From: Sipunculus nudus | Taxonomy: Eukaryota; Annelida; Sipuncula; Golfingiida; Sipunculidae | Direction: 5' to 3' | NCBI GenBank assembly: GCA_026874595.1 | Contig: CM049313.1 | Location: 62,376,659-62,440,658 of the forward strand | Length of the DNA: 64,000 bases | Shown: positions 50,301-58,057 of the stretch, piece after piece | Numbering within the stretch: the first letter of the stretch is position 1 | Layout: each line of letters begins with the position of its first letter | Made by a program: the position numbers and the translations under genes | Notes under the pieces: generated by a model | Databases searched by the model: none | Seen by the model: only the letters and a program-made list of their open reading frames with translations | Told to the model about the DNA's origin: nothing

Positions 50301-53013
50301 AAAAGCACACTGAATTATGAATCACAAAACAAAAATCCAAGATTTTTATATCTGTATTTACATCTGGTTATGAGGAACCTACAAATACATCTTAAAGAAT
50401 AAGATAAGGTTAATTATTCAGTATATTGATATATCCTTGTAATCAAATGCACACATATACGTTATTTTTTAATTATGTTTATATATTATGTTTTGTAAAC
50501 TTTAGCGTAGGGGTTATCAAAACAAGGGCATGTGGAACAAAACTTAATCTCTCAATGTGTGGTCACGTTAATAACACATTCTCTGAAAGCTTTCTCTAAT
50601 TAACCTGGTGTTGCATCGATTAATTAAAACCAAGTATAGATAATACTATTATAATTATCATCATAGTTACAATTTTCACACTTAAATTTAAAATCAGTCC
50701 AGTAAATAATGACCTTTTATTGGTCAATGAAGTTTTCTGCACATTTGTAGTTGCTAGGTAGTTTATTCCATAGAACAGCTGCTAAATATTTGATAGAAGG
50801 TATACCGAAATGAGTAGTATTTGCGCTGGGTATAATTAAATCAATATTTGAGCTCTGCACACATTTTTTCGCTAATTTTTGATCGCTTAACAAATTTTAC
50901 ATGTGTTTCTTATAAATAACGTAGACAAATAAGCCGGAATTAGCCCCCGGCGTGACGTAAAACCTCAATGGAAATCTTATGCAGCCTGTCCAGATAAATG
51001 TTTACCATATTTGAATTCTTTAACATTTCATCTTTTGTTTTTTTTATGTTTTGTACACAAGTCTCAACGCCCTGCGCTGAATACTCTTAAGCCTCTGTTG
51101 ATCCGTCTTATTACAAAAGTGCCACACAACGGGGCAGGAATTTAAAATAGAGGCCACAAAAGTTTTCACTAGAGTTAATTTAGAAGCCTCATCCAACCAA
51201 CTTGAAATTCTAGTAAAAGCATTGAGTTGGGATCCAGCTTTCCGGCACAATAGATTTATATGTTCTTGAAAATATAATTTACAATCTATAGTAACACCTA
51301 ATAGTGTAACGCAAGGTTTCCCAGTAACAGATATTTCATTAAATTAAAGAATAAACTCTTCAGAAAGGGATTTATTATTACTTATAAGCATGGTTTAAAT
51401 TAACATGGGTTTGCTTCCATACAATTATCTAAAAACCATTTATTGCAACTTTTGATTGATGTATAAGGGTATCTTTAATCTTTATTGGATCTTTATGAGC
51501 AAACACTTGAGCAAGCATATTATCATCAGCATAGTTGAAAAGAGAAGCTACTTTGATAAATCAATAAGAAGTCATTTACGGTTTGTTAAATGACTGGCCA
51601 TCAGTTTTAATGTTTCTGATGTCATACCATACTGGTGAAGTTTTGCTGTCAGAGGTGCGTGTAGCATACAATCGAAGGCTTTTGTCATATATACTTATAA
51701 GTCAATAAGGACAACACCAGCTGCCTTACCAGCGTCAAGTTCCCCCGCCACTGTTCAATGGTCTCGAAAAGTACCGATTGTCAACTATAATTTTGTCTAA
51801 ATGCAGAAATTTATTTATGAAAGATGACGTCATGAAAGTATTCAAGTTGAGCATTTATTAGTTTTTCAAAGAGTTTAGAGATGGTACATAAATACTTACA
51901 GGTCTATAATTTGTCATTATTAATTAGTGGGTCATCCTTTTTTAAAAACTGGGATGACATTGGCATATTTACAATAAGAAGGAAAAAACCATCTGTGGTA
52001 CTAGTATCAAATATATAAGTAAACGGTGACGTTATCTGATAACAACATAACTTAAGAATTCTAGCTGACTTTTTATCATATCCTGTAGCTTTATTAATAT
52101 CAAGAGATAGGATAGCCTTGTTCATTTCATCACAAAGGATATGTGAGAATGTAAAATTGCCTTTCACGAAGTCCTTAAGTATGGTTTTCATGCTAGAGTG
52201 ATTTTTACACACTTGAATTGATGAATCAATATATGAATCTAGGTCTTTTTTTTAATCCTTATGTTGATGCAAATCATTATTTGCTCCAATTTGAGATGCA
52301 ATATATACATAAAAGTTATTTAAAATATCTAAGGGTTGGTTAATTAGGGTCCCCTCTCAGTCTTGAATAAATAAGTTACTAGTTGAGGTGGTTCCCTTGA
52401 TAGTCAAAAAGGGTTTTTCAATGGGCTAAAATGGCTTATGTTTGGTACCCCCGTCTGCAGTAGCTTTAAGATGACCTCTTATTACAGATCAGCTAAGAGT
52501 TACAGCCTTATTACGCTGCATCCTGTATAATTCCCGTGATTTAGGCCCTGGGGACCTTTTGTATTTACGCCACAATCTTTTTCTTGTCATAATTGCCCTA
52601 TTTATTTCCACATCTGTCAGACTAGCAAGAACGCAAATGAAAAAAGATGGGTGAATTTTGGTTTTGAAAAGGGCTGACGATTACATGTTTAGGTTGTTAC
52701 AGAGTATAAATCATACCAAGTGTTAATAAGGCACATGGAATTGTGTATCACAGAGTATACTATTAGGAGGCTACAAATAATTTGATAGTAAGTAATAAAT
52801 ATTATGAGGTAAACAAGGAAATAAGGAAAATTGCCTTTTCTATATGTTAATATATCGTTGTAAAACACATATATTATGGTTGTAATATTGATTGTATTAA
52901 TTAACTACAGTTTATGTGAATTAAAAATTATCGTGTTAATGATATGTTGGTAACTTTGTCAAAACATTGTAAGATTGCCGACAAAAACATTCCCAGTACA
53001 ATTCCTGTGTGTG

Positions 53014-53074
<61 letters not shown>

Positions 53075-56000
53075 TGTGTGTTTATTGATTCTCAACAACT
53101 TATGGGAAGATTTCTAAACCGTTGCACACTAAGGAGCTTGCGTAATTTCTTTCAGTGCAAGTGTGTGTGCCTATTTAGGCGCGGGCAATGGTGTGACAAA
53201 AATTACACCGATCATATATATATATGTGTGTGTTTGTGATTATTAATCTATCTTTTTTATTTATATATATCTCATCTCTTATTTTTCAGATCGAATCTCC
53301 GTATCCCTCCTTACCAAGCAGGCAAAACGCAATTAAGGTCTATGCTGACATGGAATCACTGATTATTTTGACCGATCACATAGTTCTTTAATTCTACGCA
53401 GGCATATCGCTTTGGATGGAAAACTGTATACATAGAAATAATACATTAGCCTAAGGGACTTGTGTACGTTTGTATCACACACTTAAGCGTATCAGCTGTA
53501 CTAGCAATACAAACATCTTATAAGACATTTAGAGTCACCTGCTGTTTGCCGATAACAGGTTGGTACGACTTTATATGTTTAGTTTTGTAAAACAAACAAG
53601 CATAATTTTATCGTTAAGATTTACTACGTAATAGGATCTAGAATAACAAGAGATAAACGCACGAACCCGGAAACAATACATAAAAAATGAATTCTTGGTG
53701 TACACCAGCAATCAAACCCACAAAGAACAGCACACTTTAGGACACCTTAGATGTTCATTCTTGTTACCATTCGGTGTACGGGTCATATGATATGACATAT
53801 TCTATAGTTTGTTTTAAAAAATAAACCTGCAATGAAGTTCTATGAAGAACCATACACATTGGGTTCCACCAAGAACCTTTCAATGTTCTCCCCTAAGTCA
53901 AACATATAGAATCCATGGAGGGTTCCTATCAGAACCTCTAAAGAGGTTCTAAATGGAACCTGTAAGGTTCCATATAAGAACCCTCACGGTTCCTAGCTAG
54001 AACCCCGTCTTTGAGATTCCAACTGGAACCTTCAAAGGTTTCCAACTCAGTCCACTCTGAAAAATACTTTTCTATCTGGAAATCCTTCTTCTTAGAGTGT
54101 AGTCATAGCAGGACATGGAGACATTCGTAGGTCATATATACATGGAAAATGGTACCACACGAATCCAATAATACCCAGAAAATTCAATTTTACCGCGTTT
54201 CGAATTTTGCATACCGCGAAGCCGATGTCTTAATATAATTATGATAAAATAACTTGAGCGAAAATTGACTGCATATCGCACACCACTCGACAATTTAACG
54301 CTACTTTAAACCTGCGATTATTTTGCACGATGTATACGATAAGCGGTATGTAAGCAAGATATTCCGAATGTCGTCCTCTTGCGAGTCCAAGTCTGCGCAG
54401 TGTGTGCATACCCATTTCGCTGTCACCATTCGCATATCGTGCACCTCGCGCCTACTTAACACAGCTTAAGGACCACTTTAAGTGATAAAGACGTTTTGTA
54501 TTCAAACATAGGTGTAACAGACTTTACGCTTTACATTCTGATACGTTCATACATCGATTTCAATATTTCATTTAATAGACAGTACCTCATCAACCTTGAG
54601 TCATTGGTAATGGGCCATTGTCTAACAAGAAGCAGTTCGTGACGGTCATGGTGTATTGAATGATTGGCTTGGAAGGGGAGGTTTAACGAAAATAATCATG
54701 CAAATAAGTGTCAAAAGGTACGATATAAGTTGTTAAGCAGTTAAGTAATAGAAATCCCTTGAAACCCCCACTAACGTTTTAAATAATAAGATACCAGTTA
54801 TAGAGAATCTTAGTGTCTCGTTACCTTTTTTCTCTGTGCAACAGCCATGTCCGTAGACAACAGTACATCATTCTGCTATTCACCAACATTTTCTATAGAC
54901 ACAAAATTTTGTTTTCAGTGACAAGAAGCACCAGAGAGATATATAGCAAACTTGGCGAGTACGCTTTATAAGATTTTAGTATACATGGTACATGATACAT
55001 GACAGAAGCAGATCCAAAGGGTGTGGGGGGGGGGGTCGTGGTGGTCCGAAGCCCCTTCCCCTTTCTTTACAGCAGCAGCAACCTTTTTAGAGGGTTTCAG
55101 ACCAATTTACGGCCTGGACCACCTCCCCCCTTTTCCGGACCTAAGGAAACCTTTGTAGGTATGGTCATTAGTCATCTTGTGTCGGACCCCCTTTAACTAA
55201 ATCCGGGTTGCGCCGCTGCATGATAATAACTTGAGACAGAATCTCCTTGAATTTCCTAGCTCAATGACAGTACCAAATTTTTAATTATGAAAAGGTTGAT
55301 CTTCTATCATTACAAAAGAATATTATTGTTGTTCATGTTGATAGGATTGCGGGAATAGTAAAAAAATATTCATTTACATCCATTGAATTAAATTGTTTGG
55401 TGGTCTGATTTTGCTGTACGTATTGTGTAACGGTTTCCGGCCCCTGCAGTACACGGGCCTGCATGTATCGGTCCGATGCACAGGCACTTTTCACAATATG
55501 GGGGGGGGGGGGGGGGGTATTACAAGCACCGGAGGACCCCTCCCCAATTGTAGTTTAATATTATATATTTTCGTCAATCAAACTTCTTTTGCTTACCTTG
55601 AGTACCTATTTAACCAAACTTTGCCTTGTGTTTATACTATTTAATATTCGCGTACGTTCAAGACGATGTCTTGGTGTGACCCCTCGTTTCAAGATGTCAC
55701 CATTCCTATATATTTATCGGTTTCAGTGGAAGTTGGAAACAAAAATGTTTGATAGGTAAAATCTAAGGCGTGTTGAGCGGATAGCTGCATATTTTTGGTA
55801 AATAGCTGGGAGTTGCAAGTTTCTTTAGTGCATCTATCTTATATCTATCCTTATTTTATATATCTATATTATATAATATTCAGGGGATCCATGGCATGCC
55901 TCGTCCCACACACACACACACATTTTGTATGAAGCTATCATTTTGTCATCAATCTTTAAGAATAACAATTATTTAAAATAAACCTGTCACAGCTTTGCAA

Positions 56001-56752
56001 AGTTACTTATAAATACCAATAAATTGTAGCTTTAGAGAAATGCCTAAATACTATACCCAGTAATGAAGATGTTACGAAATAATAAGAATGTGTACGTTCA
56101 TTAGCATAGGGAGGTTAACCTAAAGGCCGGCCCGGTATATCGATTGCACTGATTTTATATTCAGTATACTTATCAACCGCTGCATATATCAGTTCCATGG
56201 CCTGTTAGTTGCTCCGTCTATTGAATGATGATGAAAGGAATCACACGGTAACAATGACATGATATAATTAAGCTTGATGGATTTTATTTATTTTTTCTCT
56301 GTGCAGAGCTATAAATAACCCAGAAGCCAAAACCTGTAATTAAGACAATAGAACGAAGCTCTCAAGTTCTTTATTACAATACCACAATTATGCAATTATG
56401 GTACTGGTAAGGTTTGAACCGGCGACCTTCAGTCCTGTAGTACAACTCGTTAACCACTATACGCTATGCTTTGCGTTAAAACTATAGGTTAGCGCAATTC
56501 TATTGATAGACAAAAAAGCAAGAATACATGGGTGAAAACACAGCCTTCTTTGTAGGCTAACATATACATATACGTACGTCACTGCGTGTACATGATAATA
56601 ACGTTTTAGAATAAAGAGCTCTTACCTACGAAAATAATGGCAAATGCTTGCCACATTGTTGGTATGGTCAGAAGGATGGAAATAGTGACATAGGTAGTTG
56701 TCTGCCAAAGTCCTGTCCCTCCAAGGTAAACCAACGCCTCTTCCGCGCCCAT
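27874..56752 (-). CDS. SLC22-family organic ion transporter (MFS), about 29 kb, one exon unidentified
   Basis: SLC22 proteins are 12-helix major-facilitator carriers of the plasma membrane that move organic cations, anions, carnitine or zwitterions. Exons from the start: 56752-56626, 39633-39431, 39085-38858, 37592-37396, 33734-33631, 30979-30845, 30311-30226, 29814-29694, 28901-28829, 28167-27874. All have GT-AG borders and their phases match, except exon 4 (ends in phase 2) to exon 5 (begins in phase 0). An exon of 1+3n bases, expected to carry the PESxRWL-like cytoplasmic loop, is therefore missing. Family marks: a Cys-rich extracellular loop with an NAS glycosylation site after helix 1, PLSDFFGRKKV between helices 2 and 3, FVLANELF, YYVRHWRMFQL, FVGRRIPLS, YAQEIFPTNIRSAG, and LCPETRG before the C-terminal tail. 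The exons sum to about 521 residues; with the missing loop it would be of usual length. Substrate cannot be told. ATG 56752 has a good context (GCCAAGATGG). Confidence 0.9.
28735..28788. repeat. (CA)n(CT)n microsatellite
   Basis: A short CA run followed by a CT run, in the transporter's last intron. The open frame through it is low-complexity and not a gene. Confidence 0.9.
28829..28901 (-). CDS. SLC22-like exon 9: helix 11
   Basis: It encodes RSAGVGAVAGVGFVGSFIAP then LAVTM, the R-x-x-G-x-G motif and helix 11. Acceptor 'ctgtag', donor ATG|GTAAGC. Phase 0 at the end. Confidence 0.92.
29036..29080. repeat. (AT)n microsatellite
   Basis: An uninterrupted AT dinucleotide run in a transporter intron. 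A (TTA)n run follows at about 29390-29407. Confidence 0.9.
29485..29645 (-). mobile_element. Possible tRNA-derived SINE fragment
   Basis: On the minus strand 'ctggcgacccgggttcaatc' carries a pol III B-box-like GGTTCAATC, preceded by 'gctcggtactctccg'. It reads on to 'gagagtgccctgc', so the ends repeat 'gagagt' and 'actctc'. No clear A box, so the call is weak. Confidence 0.3.
29694..29814 (-). CDS. SLC22-like exon 8: helix 10
   Basis: It encodes ELVNDAAVLATVSSCIAKLF then VSACWCIVLVYAQEIFPTNI. 'YAQEIFPTNIR' is the strongly conserved YxxELFPTxxR motif after helix 10; the Arg codon is split across the next junction (AG|G). Confidence 0.94.
30226..30311 (-). CDS. SLC22-like exon 7: GRR loop and helix 9
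   Basis: It encodes FVGRRIPLSTMCVLAAVFLG then LASLFTARP. GRR is the second MFS signature (between helices 8 and 9). Acceptor 'atttcag' and donor G|GTACGT; length 86 fits the flanking phases. Confidence 0.9.
30640..30673. repeat. (TG)n microsatellite
   Basis: About 15 TG units in the transporter intron between exons 6 and 7. Confidence 0.9.
30845..30979 (-). CDS. SLC22-like exon 6: helices 7-8
   Basis: It reads VFVCQLLLYGMTLMVQALPG then DFFLLYFIISAIEVPGTLLA and MFLAYL. 'AIEVPG' is the family's VExP motif at helix 8. Acceptor 'tttgtag', donor TT|GTAAGT, phase 2 at the end. Confidence 0.92.
30980..32515 (-). other. Transporter intron, no feature recognised
   Basis: AT-rich intron sequence between exons 6 and 5. 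I see no exon, hairpin or repeat that I can name in this part. The open frames around 31200-31400 are unrecognised. Confidence 0.6.
32517..32770 (+). mobile_element. tRNA-derived SINE
   Basis: The head 'ggccggtggtgttatggcta' then 'atgtgcccggctc' has an A-box-like 'tggctaatgtg'; 33 bases on, 'gagttcgaatcccgg' contains a perfect B box (GTTCGAATC). The body continues with 'ccaagacccctgggcaaggt' and 'ggactagcgtcccatccagg', text I associate with invertebrate SINEs, and ends 'gatgagatatata'. It lies in the transporter intron on the opposite strand. Confidence 0.75.
32775..33630 (-). other. Transporter intron, AT-rich, no feature recognised
   Basis: AT-rich sequence up to the exon 5 donor. The two overlapping open frames at 32899-33166 are opposite-strand readings of the same bases and match nothing I know. 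Confidence 0.6.
33631..33734 (-). CDS. SLC22-like exon 5: loop to helix 7
   Basis: It encodes MEPVEVAQGSKHVSLLHYLR then TGKTLKYFLVMCYQ in phase 0, matching the 'LLRTPxxRRxTLxLF' approach to helix 7. Joining exon 4 directly to this exon would put it in another frame and stop near 33660, so another exon must come between. Confidence 0.85.
33735..35003 (-). other. Transporter intron between exons 4 and 5, left part
   Basis: The missing exon should be here or right of the solo LTR. I searched the minus strand for a PES-x-RWL-like segment and found none. Two C runs occur (about 34510-34526 and 34927-34938). Confidence 0.5.
35004..35819 (-). mobile_element. Solo LTR of the Gmr1-like Ty3/gypsy element
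   Basis: Read on the minus strand it starts TGTTATTGGTGCTC, then 'atgtgacacgggcgtaactc', and ends 'aggttccgtaaca'. It matches the 5' LTR at 57528-60292 along its length once the nested insertion there is removed. It keeps a TATA-like 'ggtatatagagg' and an AATAAA signal (complement at 35162-35167). No internal region is attached and I see no flanking 4-5-bp duplication (ttaac against aaacc), so the duplication has decayed or the ends are a base or two off. Confidence 0.88.
35820..37018 (-). other. Transporter intron between exons 4 and 5, right part
   Basis: Mostly AT-rich. At about 36115-36225 'gtaacctgaaatcg', 'gttatctgaaatcg', 'cgatttcagattac' and 'gcgattacaatctaaaatcg' form a small inverted-repeat cluster, perhaps a short MITE or fold-back. 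No exon recognised. Confidence 0.45.
37019..37046. repeat. (GA)n microsatellite
   Basis: A GA run in the transporter intron. Confidence 0.9.
37258..37384. repeat. (GA)n/(GACA)n microsatellite beside exon 4
   Basis: Short GACA units then a long GA run that ends 12 bases from the exon 4 boundary (37396). On the transcribed strand this is a CT-rich tract right after the 5' splice site. The highly charged open frame through it is an artefact. Confidence 0.9.
37396..37592 (-). CDS. SLC22-like exon 4: helices 4-6
   Basis: It reads ANDLAGFVLANELFPADIRS, then the helix 5 region, YYVRHWRMFQLVVSL and MMYW. The FVLANELF and WRMFQL motifs are the family's YVLxxE and WRxLQ positions. Ends in phase 2 at TGG TT before GTAAGT. 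A (GA)n microsatellite starts a few bases into the following intron. Confidence 0.93.
37593..38857 (-). other. Transporter intron 3
   Basis: 1.27 kb between exons 3 and 4, which join in phase 0. No repeats or genes recognised; the short minus-strand open frames at 38284-38751 match nothing I know. Confidence 0.6.
38858..39085 (-). CDS. SLC22-like exon 3: helices 2-3 with MFS signature
   Basis: It begins FGLWCKMYIVEVTQMCFTGG, then FGCFAISPLSDFFGRKKVFF: the G-x-LSD-R/F-GRK signature between helices 2 and 3. It ends FQFLTGCFTM in phase 0 before GTAAGC. The Asp and the GRK basic residues are intact. Confidence 0.93.
39431..39633 (-). CDS. SLC22-like exon 2: large extracellular loop
   Basis: It begins GFSFHPYHCETNN and holds at least four Cys (HC, DC, SC, GC), one N-glycosylation site (NAS) and many Tyr/Glu residues. 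SLC22 proteins have such a glycosylated, disulfide-rich loop between helices 1 and 2. Acceptor 'tttgtag', donor GAG|GTAAAA, phase 0 at the end. Confidence 0.9.
39640..39702. repeat. (TAA)n-type microsatellite next to exon 2
   Basis: Interrupted 'aataat' repeats directly upstream of the exon 2 acceptor on the minus strand, where they form part of the long T/A-rich tract before AG. Confidence 0.8.
40190..40825. repeat. Interspersed family copy (diverged)
   Basis: 'cttggaaacttaaaattaag' followed by 'cggtaacctatattctc' matches the 'ccttggaaactgaaattagg' and 'tgacctatat' lines of the copies at 45.5-47.0 kb. It ends 'cgtcgtggccctggagccac' then 'ttgtg', a variant of the family's end motif. Boundaries are approximate. 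Confidence 0.6.
41322..41372. repeat. (AT)n microsatellite
   Basis: A long AT run, followed at 41418-41430 by (TG)n and at about 41480-41500 by a run of about 20 C. Confidence 0.9.
41505..41660. repeat. Short fragment of interspersed family
   Basis: 'ctccttggaaacttaaaatt' then 'aagttccattgacc' repeats the text of the copy at 40.25 kb. It sits directly after the C run. Confidence 0.5.
41965..42539. mobile_element. Fold-back element with terminal tandem repeats and 10-bp flanking duplication
   Basis: The left end 'caggaactctcggccccaga' then 'gacactcgtcccagagacac' (from 41970) is mirrored at 42535 with one mismatch in about 41. A 17-bp arm deeper inside (42031-42047 and 42204-42220, 'ggaagtcggagaatgga') is also inverted. 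The right arm is a tandem of about 16-bp units of the type 'ggggccgagtgtctctg' (about 42410-42530). CATACGGTGT flanks both sides (41955-41964, 42540-42549). No protein is encoded; the open frame over the tandem reads only LGPSVSG-type repeats. A 9-11-bp duplication is typical of Mutator-like elements. Confidence 0.75.
42550..43860. other. Transporter intron 1, no feature recognised
   Basis: AT-rich sequence with no recognisable exon, repeat or RNA gene. Short open frames on both strands overlap each other and look like chance. Confidence 0.55.
43880..44570. repeat. Interspersed repeat with diverged tandem subunits and GGAC tail
   Basis: 'aatcaggtctggagaccctg' and variants recur near 43902, 44051, 44168, 44330 and 44450, mostly preceded by 'cattcaagtgtgaccaaaac' or variants. 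The block ends in (GGAC)n, 'gacaaactatatctc', a C run and 'aggcataatta'. I associate this ending with a repeat common in molluscs; that link is from memory. Confidence 0.6.
44905..45505. repeat. 71-bp tandem repeat, about 8.5 copies
   Basis: 'gagatgtttatgtatataat' starts at about 44907 and recurs every 71 bp, followed by 'gtcatacttatcagcttatt', 'ggagctgctggtgctttaac' and 'gtgaacaatgt'. Copies differ by a few bases (gtgctt/gtattt/gttttt, aaca/aata). Two variants alternate in part, hinting at dimer duplication. Non-coding. Confidence 0.92.
45505..46116. repeat. Interspersed family copy, 5'-truncated
   Basis: It starts inside the family at 'gagccgtccttggcagtgtc' and contains several subrepeats of 'ccttggaaactgaaattagg' plus 'gtgacctat'. 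It ends 'gctgagcgtcatggcccatt' then 'ggccacttgtt' at 46085-46115. Confidence 0.7.
46208..47006. repeat. Interspersed family copy, apparently complete (about 800 bp)
   Basis: It begins with a near-palindrome, 'agctcagctgac' - 'tgtaa' - 'gtcatctgagct', then 'tcgtcgtctgtctgtccgtc'. Two internal subrepeats share 'aaacctgaaattaggtctct' and 'agactggtggtgccacct' or variants. It ends 'gctgagcgtcatgacccatg' then 'ggtcacttgtt'. No protein is encoded. I know such text as a widespread mollusc repeat, but cannot name its class. Confidence 0.7.
47740..48985. repeat. Interspersed family copy, diverged
   Basis: Several rough subrepeats carry 'tttgacacaccattcg', 'tttgacacagaagttg' and 'tgaccttgggtccttgactt'. 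It ends 'catgagcgtcatgacccatg' then 'agtcacttgtt' at 48952-48983. The left boundary is uncertain. Confidence 0.5.
48990..49950. other. Transporter intron 1, no feature recognised
   Basis: AT-rich intron sequence. The small minus-strand open frame at 49554-49745 has no recognisable content. Confidence 0.5.
49955..50420. repeat. Local duplicate, copy A (no LINE inserted)
   Basis: Contains 'ctctcaatgtttggtcacgc', 'ctgtaattaacatggtgtg' and then 'ttcgaaaagggctgacg' and 'ttaaaaaagcacactgaatt'. The same order recurs at about 50520-50630 and 52618-52760, where a LINE separates the two halves. Confidence 0.65.
50640..52618 (-). pseudogene. 5'-truncated, frame-broken LINE (non-LTR retrotransposon) reverse transcriptase
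   Basis: Minus-strand frames in order: a pre-RT linker (about 52620-52230, RKRLWRKYKRSPGPKSRELY); the RT fingers (52212-51904, with SLDINKATGYDKKSARILK and ITSPFTYIF); the catalytic YADD box in NYADDNMLAQ (TAT GCT GAT GAT = complement of 51522-51533); and the C-terminal thumb region (51250-51044, QLNAFTRISSWLDEASKLTL and SCPVVWHFCNKTDQQRLKSI). Frameshifts and stops separate the parts. No endonuclease is present, so the copy is 5'-truncated. A Jockey/CR1-like group is likely but not proven. It lies in transporter intron 1, in the same orientation as the gene. Confidence 0.85.
52618..52850. repeat. Local duplicate, copy B right half (LINE-interrupted)
   Basis: 'actagcaagaacgcaaatga' and 'ttttgaaaagggctgacg' match 'gctaacaagagttcaaatga' and 'attcgaaaagggctgacg' of copy A (about 50182-50235). 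The left half is at about 50520-50630. Confidence 0.6.
53014..53071. repeat. (GA)n microsatellite
   Basis: A long GA run. The open frame through it is low-complexity and has no gene-like remainder. Confidence 0.9.
53075..53825. other. Transporter intron 1, no feature recognised
   Basis: No exon, repeat or RNA gene that I can recognise. Confidence 0.5.
53830..54105. mobile_element. GAACC-rich palindromic MITE-like element
   Basis: 'agaacc', 'ggttcc', 'ggaacc' and 'ggttct' alternate through about 200 bp, for example 'ctaaagaggttctaaatgga' then 'acctgtaaggttccatataa'. It ends 'cttcttcttagagtgtag'. Such runs of self-complementary GAACC motifs ending in an 'agagtgta' terminus occur in small DNA transposons of other animals. 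The left terminus is not clear and no target duplication was found. Confidence 0.5.
54110..56380. other. Transporter intron 1, right part
   Basis: No exon recognised. Homopolymer runs occur at 55024-55034 (G) and 55500-55517 (G), and a short (CA)n at 55907-55921. 55010-55215 looks like a degenerate repeat with G- and C-runs ending 'ccgggttgcgccgctgcatg'. Confidence 0.5.
56385..56480 (-). mobile_element. tRNA-like sequence, probable SINE head or tRNA pseudogene
   Basis: On the minus strand 'tagcgtatagtggttaacga' resembles an A box and D loop, and 'gtcgccggttcaaacctta' contains a B box (GGTTCAAACC) at normal tRNA spacing. The T-arm and acceptor stems do not pair properly, so this is not an intact tRNA gene. 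It lies 146 bp from transporter exon 1. Confidence 0.5.
56626..56752 (-). CDS. SLC22-like exon 1: N-terminus and helix 1
   Basis: It encodes MGAEEALVYLGGTGLWQTTT and then the hydrophobic stretch YVTISILLTIPTMWQAFAII. The ATG is in a strong context and the exon ends in phase 1 before GTAAG. This gene-start pattern (short acidic N-terminus, G-x-GxxQ-like motif, helix 1) is normal for the family. Confidence 0.88.
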
Positions 56753-57464
56753 CTTGGCGAAATTTTGTGTTCTGCTCACAGACAGCTGATATCAAATGCG
56801 AGAGCGTCGGTCTCTCCCAGATCGGTGACAGACCTGGTGTTGTGTAACTACGTTTTGTATACGCTTGCACTCAGAGCATGAGATAAAAAAAAAGACCAAA
56901 CACTGGTCGTATCACTCATCAGAAGCCCAGACACGCGTTTGTAAAGACTTCTGTATGCATAGGTCGTTTTGGGAAAAACGCGCAATAAAGATGTGTTCTC
57001 TAGCATGAACGACTGATATCTCGGCCTTTGCTGCCCACAAATTGTACCTCTTAATTTACAGTTCTCCCAATTGTCTAAAGATTTGTCTATGTTACAGGGA
57101 AGGCCTACCCCAATCAGCGGAGGGCGATGTCGATGTAAATTCTTTTTTTACAAAAACCTTTAGAAACAATTGCATTACCCCACGCCACCATATCAAACAT
57201 GGAAATTGCTTCGTATTAGTAAGTGGGGGGGGGGGGGGGTTACAATACCAATTTTTTTCTAAAGAGTATATACCTGGATTAAGAGGGTAAGTATATTACC
57301 CGGACATCAGCAGCTACCGGCGGCCGGAACTATATGGAAACAATATAAACGCTTTAATGAAAAAAAAAGGGGGGGGGTTAAAGTTATCAAGATAACACTT
57401 ATTTAACATCATATAAATACGTTTTGTATAATTATCCACAAAGAGGCTTCATGAGCCTCAGTTT

Positions 57465-57465
<1 letters not shown>
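56753..57465 (-). promoter_or_regulatory. Region upstream of the transporter start codon
   Basis: It holds the 5' UTR and probably the promoter of the minus-strand gene. I see no clear TATA box or initiator. Only about 0.78 kb separates the ATG from the LTR retrotransposon. A G run is at about 57224-57239. Confidence 0.35.

Positions 57466-57527
<62 letters not shown>
57466..57527. repeat. (TA)n microsatellite at the LTR insertion point
   Basis: About 30 TA units run directly into the LTR's TGTTAC start. The target duplication cannot be recognised within such a repeat. Confidence 0.9.
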
Positions 57528-57531
<4 letters not shown>

Positions 57532-58057
57532 ACAGGTGCCCTTTTTATTGTGTGACACGGGCGTAACTCGTGATGTAGCGCCCGCGTCTGGCCACGTGTT
57601 GCACTCTCACTTTAATCCGTACTGGTTGAACTCTCGTTGTCATGCTGGCTTGGGGCTTTCTCGCCTGGCAGAGCCGGGGCGAGCTCACGTGTAAACTCTA
57701 ATATGTTGAGACACGGCGTTCGTTTTTCTAGTTTGTTCTTTGAACGTGTATACCGTGTTAGATTCTTTAGATGGTTCGGAAATGGAAAACTGTCGGCTTG
57801 AGGTGAAAAGGTATATAAAGAGGCTGTGTTTTAGAGCCGAGAGAGAGGTGAGAGAATATTCCAGCGGAAACAGACGTGTGTATATCAGTTTGTGGGACCT
57901 GTCCGATTATCCAGTAATTTCAGGGATTCTACTATTACTAAACAATTTAATGCTGTCTGCCTCAAGTTTACTTTCTGGATTGTTACAAGAGCTTTACATT
58001 GGACTGTTATTCTCCGAGAGGATTTGTGTGGACTTTTCATCCGGCATATACATTTAA

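Noticed and set aside
53009-53239. 76-codon frame starting MCMREREREREREREREREREREE-like
   Set aside because: It is a translated (GA)n microsatellite.
56385-56480. Functional tRNA gene
   Set aside because: A and B boxes are present, but the acceptor and T stems do not pair.
57740-58057. 105-codon frame in the 5' LTR
   Set aside because: It is LTR sequence; the corresponding stretch of the solo LTR is not open and there is no domain.
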